The position numbers were made by a program, and so were the translations under genes. 8,852 bases of DNA. It comes from JAADDV01 sp964582875 (GTDB lineage Bacteria > Aquificota > Aquificia > Aquificales > Hydrogenothermaceae). Within the stretch, counting starts at the first letter, position 1. Each line of letters opens with the position of its first letter. The notes under the pieces are model-generated. The model was not told the origin of the DNA. It saw only the letters and a program-made list of their open reading frames with translations, and did no database searches. Shown here in pieces: positions 1 to 5,335 of the stretch. Location of the stretch: positions 1-8,852 of the forward strand of contig CAZOTZ010000066.1 of assembly GCA_964582875.1 (NCBI GenBank), read 5' to 3'.

Positions 1-1
1 T

Positions 2-30
2 GTTTTGTCTGAACGTAGTGGGATATAAAG
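2..30. repeat. CRISPR-like 29-nt direct repeat, copy 1
   Basis: This 29-nt unit starts GTTTTGTCTGAAC and ends GGGATATAAAG, and it recurs at 215-243 with a single G/A difference. Length, a GTTT-type 5' end and an AAAG 3' end are typical of CRISPR repeats, and I have a general impression of similar repeats in thermophilic bacteria that I cannot verify here. The base before both copies is T. The unit lies at the left edge, so an array could continue outside the window. Only two good copies are visible and they are 184 nt apart, too far for one ordinary spacer, so the CRISPR assignment is tentative; the direct repeat itself is certain. Confidence 0.6.
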
Positions 31-214
31 GAACAAAATGGAAGAAAAAGAAAGGTTAGTGGTTTGTGAACCAGTGATGCTTTAAGCCTTTGCAAAACAG
101 CCTTGGCAGTCTGACGAGAAACATGCGACCACGGGCACTGAAAAACGCAAGGTAACATTTTGTATTCAAACTAAGTCGTTGGATGTGAAGGCCACGCACG
201 GACAACACCTCCTT
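31..214. other. GC-richer inter-repeat segment of unknown origin
   Basis: This 184-nt stretch lies between the two 29-nt repeats. Roughly from 61 to 212 it is clearly richer in G and C than the AT-rich genes that follow. No reading frame on either strand gives a protein I recognise, and I see no tRNA or rRNA fold. Two pieces resemble decayed versions of the flanking repeat: 59-86, sharing TGAAC and a TTTAAG-like end, and 157-190, sharing TTTTGT, AAC, AGT, GGAT and AAG with gaps. It could be a fossil array segment, a short mobile-element remnant or spacer-like foreign DNA. I see no supported function. Confidence 0.4.
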
Positions 215-243
215 GTTTTGTCTGAACGTAGTAGGATATAAAG
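215..243. repeat. CRISPR-like 29-nt direct repeat, copy 2 (one mismatch)
   Basis: This copy matches 2-30 in 28 of 29 positions; the difference is A for G at 233. Sequence after it becomes AT-rich and unrelated to what follows copy 1. A slightly mutated last copy is common at the distal end of CRISPR arrays, so if this is an array it would end here and extend leftward. No cas gene lies within the window. Treat it as a certain direct repeat with a tentative CRISPR identity. Confidence 0.6.
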
Positions 244-258
244 AATAAAATACACAAA

Positions 259-264
259 TATAAT
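259..264 (+). promoter_or_regulatory. Possible -10 element upstream of the orphan large subunit
   Basis: A perfect TATAAT lies 42 nt ahead of the ATG at 307, in the AT-rich stretch between the repeat and the gene. No good -35 hexamer lies 16-18 nt upstream; the equivalent position falls at the end of the 29-nt repeat. In AT-rich DNA such a match can occur by chance. The ATGAA-N6-TTCAT operator found before nikM and hyaA is absent here, so if this promoter is real it is controlled differently. Confidence 0.25.
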
Positions 265-306
265 GTTAGGATATTTACATACATTTCATAAGAAACAAAC
301 AGATTT

Positions 307-1680
307 ATGGGAAAAATTCTTAAAACAGTTTTAAACAGAGTAGAAGGAGAAATAGAGTTAAAACTTATATGGGAAAAAGGACGTATTAAAGATGTCTTTA
401 TAATAGCCCCAAATTTCAGAGGATTTGAGTTTATTCTTGAAGGAAAAAATCCTTTAGATGCCTTAGTGATAAATCCAAGGATATGTGGTATTTGTGGACA
501 CGCTCATCTGATAGCTACAGTTAGAACCCTTGAAGCTTTATATGAGGAAACAGGAGAGAGAATAGAGATATCTCAAAAAGCAGAACTTATAAGAGATATC
601 ACCTTAGGTGCTGAAATAGTGCAGAACCATATAAGATGGTTTTATATGTTTGTTTTACCTGATTTTCTAAAGTTAGAAAAATCATCAAAGAAACTGAAAA
701 AATTTGAACCTATCAAAGGTATCCAGTGGAGAAAAGCCTTAGATGCAAGCTCAAAAATAGTGAAGCTAATCGCAATCTTTGGTGGACAATGGCCTCACAC
801 ATCATACGCAATTCCTGGAGGTGTGGTTTCAGACCCAACGACCTTTGATATAACTGAGGCAATAGCTATAACAGATAGCCTTATAAAATTTTTTGAAGAA
901 AATATAGTAAAAATGCCAACAGACAAATATCTTTCAACTAAAACCTTGAATGAGTTCCTAACAAAATCTAAAAATTCAGACCTCGCAACCTTCCTAAAAA
1001 TCTCATTAAAAAACAATCTCCATAAGCAAGGAAAAGCTTATCATAGATTTTTAACTGTGTGTGATATGAACCCTTCCATATCAAAAGGAATAACCAAAAG
1101 AAAGAAAAAAGATTTTGATGTATCAAAGGTTCAAGAAGTGGATAGTTTTTCGTATCTTACAGAAAAAGGGATAAAGTATGATAATAAAAGATATTCATGG
1201 GCAAAAGCAGTTAGATATGACGGACTACCTTATGAAACGAGTCCCCTTGCAAGAAGAGTAAATAACAAGGATGAACTTTTTTTAAATCTCTTAACTGAAT
1301 ATAAAGATAGCTACATTGTTAGAACATGGGCCCGGGTTGATGAAATTATAAAAATACTTCTTTCCATAAAAGAGAAACTGAACCATATAGATATTTCTCA
1401 ACCTTCTTATATAAAACCAAAAAAGGACATAAAAAATATAGAAGGAAAAGCTACAGGTTTTTGTGAAGCAGCAAGAGGTTCTCTTATACACCAGGTAGAA
1501 CTCAAAGAAGGGAAAATAAAACATTACAACATAATAACCCCTTCTACATGGAATTTAGGACCAAGGTGTGAAAAATACCTTTCTCCAGCAGAAAAGGCAA
1601 TAAAAGGGCTTGACAGTCAACTACTTGCAGAAATCGTTTTACGGAGTTTTGATGTCTGTTCTGTCTGTACAACCCATTAG
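307..1680 (+). CDS. [NiFe]-hydrogenase large-subunit homologue, group-2-like, no C-terminal extension
   Basis: A 457-residue homologue of the large subunit that carries the Ni-Fe(CN)2CO centre. The N-terminal ligand motif is RICGICGHAH (Cys60, Cys63, His67) and the C-terminal pair is Cys451/Cys454 in DVCSVCTTH, so all four nickel ligands are present. The RxEGH-type motif reads RVEGE (11-15), keeping the Glu. FGGQWPH (His164) and EAARG (387-391) resemble group 2 (HupL/HoxC-like) enzymes rather than the group 1 enzyme downstream. The protein stops exactly at the terminal His, so no peptide needs endoproteolytic removal; H2-sensing large subunits share this feature. The family's usual DPC is DVC here. 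There is no Tat signal, so it is probably cytoplasmic. An in-frame stop at 289 leaves ATG 307 as the earliest start, but the SD is very weak. No small subunit is visible. It could be a sensory hydrogenase, an Aquificae group 2d-type soluble enzyme or a decaying paralogue; the role is not settled. Confidence 0.85.
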   Translation: MGKILKTVLNRVEGEIELKLIWEKGRIKDVFIIAPNFRGFEFILEGKNPLDALVINPRICGICGHAHLIATVRTLEALYEETGERIEISQKAELIRDITLGAEIVQNHIRWFYMFVLPDFLKLEKSSKKLKKFEPIKGIQWRKALDASSKIVKLIAIFGGQWPHTSYAIPGGVVSDPTTFDITEAIAITDSLIKFFEENIVKMPTDKYLSTKTLNEFLTKSKNSDLATFLKISLKNNLHKQGKAYHRFLTVCDMNPSISKGITKRKKKDFDVSKVQEVDSFSYLTEKGIKYDNKRYSWAKAVRYDGLPYETSPLARRVNNKDELFLNLLTEYKDSYIVRTWARVDEIIKILLSIKEKLNHIDISQPSYIKPKKDIKNIEGKATGFCEAARGSLIHQVELKEGKIKHYNIITPSTWNLGPRCEKYLSPAEKAIKGLDSQLLAEIVLRSFDVCSVCTTH

Positions 1681-1683
1681 TAA

Positions 1684-1712
1684 TTGAAGAATGAATAAAC
1701 ATTCATTAATAT
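1684..1712 (+). promoter_or_regulatory. Candidate nikMNQO promoter
   Basis: TTGAAG (1684-1689) and TAATAT (1707-1712) make a sigma70-like pair with exactly 17 nt between them. It begins 4 nt after the stop codon of the upstream hydrogenase gene, suggesting that nikM starts its own transcript. The palindromic operator at 1691-1706 fills the spacer, so a bound protein would block RNA polymerase. This is inferred from sequence only. Confidence 0.55.
1691..1706. promoter_or_regulatory. Palindromic operator ATGAA-N6-TTCAT in front of nikM
   Basis: ATGAA (1691-1695) and TTCAT (1702-1706) are separated by 6 nt. The symmetry extends one base outward and one inward, giving the 18-nt AATGAAT-N4-ATTCATT (1690-1707). 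The same element occurs at 4052-4067 and, in its core form, at 4022-4037 before the hydrogenase operon. TGAA-N6-TTCA resembles the core of ArsR/SmtB-family operators; that link is inference. Its location between -35 and -10 suggests repression. Confidence 0.6.
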
Positions 1713-1745
1713 AGATATTAGTTAAAAAATAAAGTAGGTGCGAAT

Positions 1746-2411
1746 ATGCATATTCCTGATGGTTATCTGTCCCCTGAAACGTATATACCAGCTTACGCTA
1801 TTTCTATTCCTCTTTTTGCTTATGGGCTAAAAAAACTAAAGAAAACTCTAAATGAAGAAACCCTTCCATTACTTTCAGGACTTACAGCTTTTTCTTTCCT
1901 GATAATGATGCTGAATATTCCTATTCCCGGTGGAACAAGTGGTCATGCAATTGGAACAGCTGTTTTATCTTTGATTTTTAATCCGTGGGTTGCCTTTATA
2001 TCTGTTAGTTTAGTCCTGCTCATTCAAGCTCTTTTGTTTGGAGATGGTGGAATAACATCGTGGCCTATCAACTCTATAGCTATGGGGTTTATTGCTTCTT
2101 TTATAGCTTATTATTCATATAAGCTCCTTTCAAAAATAAATAAAAACTTAGCTCTTTTCTTTGCAGGATGGAGTTCTATCGTTGCTTCATCTTTTTTCAT
2201 TGCTATAGTACTTGGTATACAACCTTATATAGCTCATGACCCTTCAGGAAAACCTTTGTTTTTCCCATTTGACTTGAAAATAACAGTACCGGCACTTGTT
2301 TTTTCACACATGCTTTACTTTGGAGTAGCTGAGGGAATTTTCACTGTTCTTGTAATAAAGTTTTTGACAAAGAATAAAGAGTTGTTGAGGTTAGCCCAAA
2401 ATGAAACTTAA
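1746..2411 (+). CDS. nikM: Nickel ECF transporter, substrate-binding membrane protein NikM (CbiM family)
   Basis: This 221-residue integral membrane protein is the S component of an energy-coupling-factor importer for Ni2+ (or Co2+). The N terminus MHIPDGYLSP is the family hallmark; the free amino end and His2 bind the metal in characterised CbiM/NikM proteins. Further conserved pieces are PIPGGTSGHAIGT (about 60-72) and the IQALLFGDGGIT region (about 98-109), with hydrophobic membrane segments throughout. AGGTG at 1736-1740, five bases before ATG, supports the start, and the hallmark N terminus makes it certain. It is first in a four-gene operon and overlaps nikN by 11 bp. Nickel rather than cobalt is inferred because hydrogenase genes lie on both sides and no cobalamin gene is present. 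A promoter with a palindromic operator lies directly upstream. Confidence 0.93.
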   Translation: MHIPDGYLSPETYIPAYAISIPLFAYGLKKLKKTLNEETLPLLSGLTAFSFLIMMLNIPIPGGTSGHAIGTAVLSLIFNPWVAFISVSLVLLIQALLFGDGGITSWPINSIAMGFIASFIAYYSYKLLSKINKNLALFFAGWSSIVASSFFIAIVLGIQPYIAHDPSGKPLFFPFDLKITVPALVFSHMLYFGVAEGIFTVLVIKFLTKNKELLRLAQNET

Positions 2412-2691
2412 AGTTTTTGTTATTATTCTGGTTTTATTTATTCTACTTCCCCTTGGGATTATGACAGATTATTCTGCATGGGGAGAATGGGAAACAGAGT
2501 TTTTCCAGAAGGTATTAGGTTTTGTTCCTGAAGGTATAAAAAATGCTATTCATATTGAAGCTCCTTTTCCTGATTACACCCTAAAAGGTTTTAATCCAAT
2601 TGTTTCTTACTATATATCTGGTTTAATAGGTGTAGTTTTAATATTTGGATTTTTTTACTTACTAAAGCTATGGATAAGTAATGAAAGATAA
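2401..2691 (+). CDS. nikN: Nickel ECF transporter accessory membrane protein NikN (PDGLE-type)
   Basis: This 96-residue protein has two hydrophobic helices, about residues 4-20 and 70-92, flanking an extracytoplasmic loop. The APFPDYTLKG segment (about 54-63) matches the PDY...G motif of the small NikN/PDGLE subunits that work with NikM; the corresponding CbiN is needed for metal loading in cobalt systems. Length is usual for a stand-alone NikN. The start overlaps the last 11 bases of nikM, and the arrangement ATGAAA followed by the upstream gene's TAA recurs at the nikN/nikQ junction, pointing to translational coupling. GAGG near 2387-2390 could serve as SD. The family call rests on the PDY motif, topology and position, because sequence in this family is poorly conserved. 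Confidence 0.82.
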   Translation: MKLKVFVIILVLFILLPLGIMTDYSAWGEWETEFFQKVLGFVPEGIKNAIHIEAPFPDYTLKGFNPIVSYYISGLIGVVLIFGFFYLLKLWISNER

Positions 2692-3232
2692 GATTTTTCT
2701 TGTTTTCTACATTTTTTCTGTTCTTATTTTGACAAATGTTCATAATATCCACTTTTTTTTAATATTTCTTTCAATCTTAATCCTTTTTTCTGTGAAAGAT
2801 TTTCTTTTCATACTGAAAAAAACTGTTGTGTCTCTGCTTTTTTTTAATGCAGTTGTGTCAATTACATATGTCTTCATATCTGTTCTTAGAAATGAAGATT
2901 GGATTGACTTTATTACTTTGTTTAACTTGAGGGTTTTTTCTTTAACATACCTTACATTTTTCTTCTTAAAAAATGTAAATCTTTTTAAGGCTTTTTCTTT
3001 TTCAAAAACTGCTATGTTTTTACTTACACTTTCTTACAGCCAGATAAACAACTATATAAAGGTTTTTAATGACTTTAAACTTGCTTACAGGAGCAGGCTA
3101 ATATCTAAAGAAAAAAAGGAAAACAGGTATAACTTTATAAAATCTGTTTCTGGATACTTTCTAAGAAAAAGTGTTTCTTCTTCCTACGAAAAGACACAGG
3201 CTCTAAAATCAAGGGGATTTTTCAATGATTGA
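2681..3232 (+). CDS. nikQ: Nickel ECF transporter T component NikQ (CbiQ/EcfT family)
   Basis: This 183-residue membrane protein couples the ATPase to NikM. It has several strongly hydrophobic segments between residues 5 and about 120, then a charged cytoplasmic region. ALKSRGF close to the C terminus matches the Ala-Arg-Gly signature with which T components contact the ABC ATPase. It is shorter than typical CbiQ proteins (roughly 220-270 residues), ending a few residues after this motif, so the usual C-terminal segment is missing. It overlaps nikN by 11 bp and nikO by 8 bp, consistent with one translationally coupled unit. Codon use is very T-rich, as expected for a Phe/Leu-rich membrane protein in an AT-rich genome. 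Confident for family and role, less so for metal specificity. Confidence 0.85.
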   Translation: MKDKIFLVFYIFSVLILTNVHNIHFFLIFLSILILFSVKDFLFILKKTVVSLLFFNAVVSITYVFISVLRNEDWIDFITLFNLRVFSLTYLTFFFLKNVNLFKAFSFSKTAMFLLTLSYSQINNYIKVFNDFKLAYRSRLISKEKKENRYNFIKSVSGYFLRKSVSSSYEKTQALKSRGFFND

Positions 3233-4007
3233 ACTAAATAATGTTTGTTTTAGATACAATGAAAAAGAAGTATTGAAAGATATTTCTCTAAACGTTAAAG
3301 AAGGGGAAAAAGTTGTAATACTTGGAATAAATGGTTCAGGAAAATCTACACTTTTAAAAATCATAAATGGTCTAATCTTTCCACAAAAAGGAAAGTATTT
3401 ATATAAAGGTGAGGAAATCACAAAAAAGAAACTAAAAGAAAGTTCTTTTAATAAAAAATTTAGAAAAGAAGTTGTTCTACTTTTTCAAAACCCTGATAGT
3501 ATGCTTTTTAATCCAACTGTTTACGATGAAATAGCTTTTGGATTAAGACAGTTAGGGGAAGATGAAAAAAACATTGATGAAAAAGTAAAACATTGGGCTG
3601 ATAAGTTAGGAATATACCATCTCCTTGATAAAGAGCCTTTTAACCTGAGTGGAGGAGAAAAACAGAAAGTCTGTCTTGCTTCATTATTGATTATAGAACC
3701 TGAAGTATTACTTCTTGATGAACCAACTTCAAATTTAGACCCAGGGTCTACAGGGTGGCTTATAGATTTTCTTTATGAGCTTGATAAAACTATTATAACA
3801 ACTACGCATAATCTCAGCCTTTCCCTTGAACTTGGAAATAGAGGTATTGTTTTATCTGAGGAAGGCAAAATTATATATGATGGAAATCTTGAGGAGTTTT
3901 TAAAAAACAAAAAGAAACTGATTGAAGCAAATCTTATACATACCCATAAACATAGACATAAAAATATAGAGCATTCCCACTACCACATCCATCCTGATTA
4001 CGATTAA
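3225..4007 (+). CDS. nikO: Nickel ECF transporter ATP-binding protein NikO, with His-rich tail
   Basis: This 260-residue ABC ATPase powers Ni2+ uptake through NikMNQ. All motifs are intact: Walker A GINGSGKST (34-42), Q-loop FQNPD (Gln88), signature LSGGEKQK (141-148), Walker B LLLDEPTSNLD (162-172) and H-loop His195 in TTTHN. The Q-loop and the FNPTVYDEIAFGL stretch are typical of CbiO/EcfA ATPases. After the ATPase domain comes a tail with eight His within 239-256, mostly in alternate positions, which probably binds Ni2+ or other metal on the cytoplasmic side. The ATG overlaps the last 8 bases of nikQ. No clear terminator follows; only an A-run (4004-4013) separates it from the hydrogenase promoter, so read-through into hyaA is possible. 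Confidence 0.93.
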   Translation: MIELNNVCFRYNEKEVLKDISLNVKEGEKVVILGINGSGKSTLLKIINGLIFPQKGKYLYKGEEITKKKLKESSFNKKFRKEVVLLFQNPDSMLFNPTVYDEIAFGLRQLGEDEKNIDEKVKHWADKLGIYHLLDKEPFNLSGGEKQKVCLASLLIIEPEVLLLDEPTSNLDPGSTGWLIDFLYELDKTIITTTHNLSLSLELGNRGIVLSEEGKIIYDGNLEEFLKNKKKLIEANLIHTHKHRHKNIEHSHYHIHPDYD

Positions 4008-4015
4008 AAAAAAGG

Positions 4016-4047
4016 TTGACTATGAAAGAAAATTCATTCAGTATAAA
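4016..4047 (+). promoter_or_regulatory. Candidate hydrogenase operon promoter
   Basis: TTGACT (4016-4021) is a good -35 match. The best -10 candidate is TATAAA (4042-4047) with a long 20-nt spacer; CAGTAT (4039-4044) would give 17 nt but matches poorly. The upstream ATGAA-N6-TTCAT operator starts at the base after the -35 hexamer, and the second copy covers the expected transcription start. This mirrors the nikM promoter, where the operator also follows the -35. Confidence 0.5.
4022..4037. promoter_or_regulatory. Operator copy upstream of hyaA (distal)
   Basis: ATGAA (4022-4026), six bases, then TTCAT (4033-4037): the same core and spacing as the nikM operator. It abuts the candidate -35 at 4016-4021. 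Its centre is exactly 30 bp from that of the proximal copy, about three helical turns, so two dimers would sit on the same DNA face. It lacks the extra inner symmetry of the other two copies and may be a weaker site. Confidence 0.5.
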
Positions 4048-4051
4048 ATAA

Positions 4052-4067
4052 ATGAATGATTATTCAT
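4052..4067. promoter_or_regulatory. Operator copy upstream of hyaA (proximal)
   Basis: ATGAA (4052-4056), six bases, then TTCAT (4063-4067), within an 18-nt AATGAAT-N4-ATTCATT (4051-4068) whose arms are identical to the element at 1690-1707; only the central four bases differ. It lies between the likely -10 and the SD, the position expected for a repressor site. Confidence 0.6.
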
Positions 4068-4068
4068 T

Positions 4069-4075
4069 AGGAGGG
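4069..4075 (+). promoter_or_regulatory. Strong Shine-Dalgarno that fixes the hyaA start
   Basis: AGGAGGG ends five bases before ATG 4081. Later in-frame ATGs (codons 36 and 57) have no comparable site, so the long N-terminal extension of the small subunit is very probably translated. Confidence 0.85.
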
Positions 4076-4080
4076 TAGTT

Positions 4081-5322
4081 ATGAACTTTGCTGACAGGGA
4101 ACGTTTGAGAGCCCTTTTTACAAAACCCACCAACTACATAAACACGAACAAAGGTAAAGAGTACTACGACAAACTTTACAAGAAAATGGAAAAAAGACTT
4201 GCTGAACTAAGGGCTCAGGAGCCAGTAAGAGAAACAGAGCTTAAATTCATGGAACTACTTGAGACATGGGAGCTGTCAAGAAGGGATTTCTTAAAATGGG
4301 TTTCTGCAACAACAGCAATGCTTATGCTTCCTCCACAGTTTGAACCCCTCGTTGCACAGGCAGCAGAAGTCATGAACAGGGTTCCTATTATATGGATAAA
4401 TATACAGGATTGTGCTGGGAACTCAGAAGCTTTACTTCGCTCTTACTCTCCAACTGTTGATGAGCTGATTTTAGATTATCTGTCTGTTGAGTATCACGAA
4501 GTTATTATGGCAGCTGCTGGAGACCAGGCTGAGGAAAATCTTGAAAAAGCTGTTAAAGATTTTGACGGAAAATACCTGCTTTTTGTAGAAGGCTCTATTC
4601 CTGTTGGAATGCCTGAAGCATTTACGATAGGAAGACATCCTAAAACAGGTGTTGACCATGTTAAACATTTAGCTGAGCATGCAGCAGCAGTTATAGCAGT
4701 TGGTTCATGTGCATCATTTGGAGGAGTTCCTGCGGCTTATCCTAACCCAACAGGTGCAGTTGGGGTTATGGATGTTGTGAAAGGTAAACCTGTTATAAAC
4801 ATACCTGCCTGTCCTGCAAATCCTGCAAATATTACAGGAGTTGTTATCCATTACATTCTTACAGGTGAAATTCCAGAACTTGATAGTCTTCTCAGACCTA
4901 AATTCGCTTTTGGGTACAGAATACATGATAACTGTGAAAGAAGAGCCCATTTTGATGCTGGAGAATTTGTTGAAGAATGGGGAGATGAAGGAGCTAAAAA
5001 TAACTTCTGCCTTTACAAAATGGGGTGCAAAGGACCATTCACTTTCAATAACTGTTCAATAGTCAGATATAACGAAGGAACAAACTGGCCTATTGGTGTA
5101 GGTAGGGGATGTATAGGTTGTTCAGAACCAGGCTTTTGGGATAAGTATGCAACAGAAAGACCTTTAGCTAATAGTGATATACATCCTCCTGGGCTATCAG
5201 GTGTTGAATCTACAGTAGATAGAGTAGGTCTTGGGATACTTACTGCTACAGCGATAGGTATAGGTATCCATGCTGTTGCAAGTGCTGTAGCAGGAAAAAG
5301 AGAAGAACCTAAAGAAGAATAA
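4081..5322 (+). CDS. hyaA: [NiFe]-hydrogenase small subunit, Tat-exported, membrane-anchored
   Basis: The 413-residue electron-transfer subunit of a periplasm-facing, membrane-bound uptake hydrogenase. The twin-arginine motif SRRDFLKW (Arg67, Arg68) is followed by a hydrophobic stretch and a likely signal-peptidase site near AQAAE (about 92-96). About 65 hydrophilic, charged residues precede the Tat motif, far more than usual. Proximal cluster: Cys111, Cys210 (GSCAS) and Cys244 (ACPANP) are present, but the position usually held by the second Cys of CxGC is Asn114 (DCAGNSE). Distal cluster: His282, Cys285, Cys310, Cys316. Medial cluster: Cys325, Cys344, Cys347 with Pro337, as in 3Fe-4S types. 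The two extra Cys of O2-tolerant enzymes are absent. A hydrophobic helix (about 382-404) before a charged end is the membrane anchor. It is the first gene of the operon, 13 nt before hyaB, behind a promoter with two operator copies. The hyaA symbol is used by role; hynS, hupS or hydA would serve equally. Confidence 0.95.
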   Translation: MNFADRERLRALFTKPTNYINTNKGKEYYDKLYKKMEKRLAELRAQEPVRETELKFMELLETWELSRRDFLKWVSATTAMLMLPPQFEPLVAQAAEVMNRVPIIWINIQDCAGNSEALLRSYSPTVDELILDYLSVEYHEVIMAAAGDQAEENLEKAVKDFDGKYLLFVEGSIPVGMPEAFTIGRHPKTGVDHVKHLAEHAAAVIAVGSCASFGGVPAAYPNPTGAVGVMDVVKGKPVINIPACPANPANITGVVIHYILTGEIPELDSLLRPKFAFGYRIHDNCERRAHFDAGEFVEEWGDEGAKNNFCLYKMGCKGPFTFNNCSIVRYNEGTNWPIGVGRGCIGCSEPGFWDKYATERPLANSDIHPPGLSGVESTVDRVGLGILTATAIGIGIHAVASAVAGKREEPKEE

Positions 5323-5335
5323 GGAGGTTTAGGAT

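Noticed and set aside
38..85. Short ATG-started frame of 15 codons in the left island, and longer open stretches on both strands there
   Set aside because: No SD, too short, and the translations match no family I know; open frames of this size are expected by chance in a GC-richer segment.
31..214. Remnant of an IS605/TnpB-type or other transposase gene, or a small structured RNA
   Set aside because: No zinc-finger CxxC motif, terminal inverted repeats or recognisable conserved RNA core could be found in any frame or strand, so only unknown origin is stated.
1690..1707. NikR or Fur-type box as identity of the palindrome
   Set aside because: NikR sites have half-sites separated by long spacers, and Fur-family boxes follow a TGATAAT-like 7-1-7 pattern; neither fits ATGAA-N6-TTCAT.
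1746..4007. Cobalt (cobalamin) transporter CbiMNQO
   Set aside because: The proteins belong to the shared Co/Ni family, but no B12 gene or cobalamin riboswitch is visible, while hydrogenase genes flank the operon and share its operator; nickel is more likely, though not proven.
4004..4015. Terminator after nikO
   Set aside because: There is an A-run but no GC-rich stem with a following T-run on the + strand.
4411..4740. Oxygen-tolerant hydrogenase with a six-cysteine proximal cluster
   Set aside because: The supernumerary cysteines of that type are absent: Gly occupies the first position (Cys-Ala-Gly-Asn) and the GSCASFGG segment has Gly where the second extra Cys would be.
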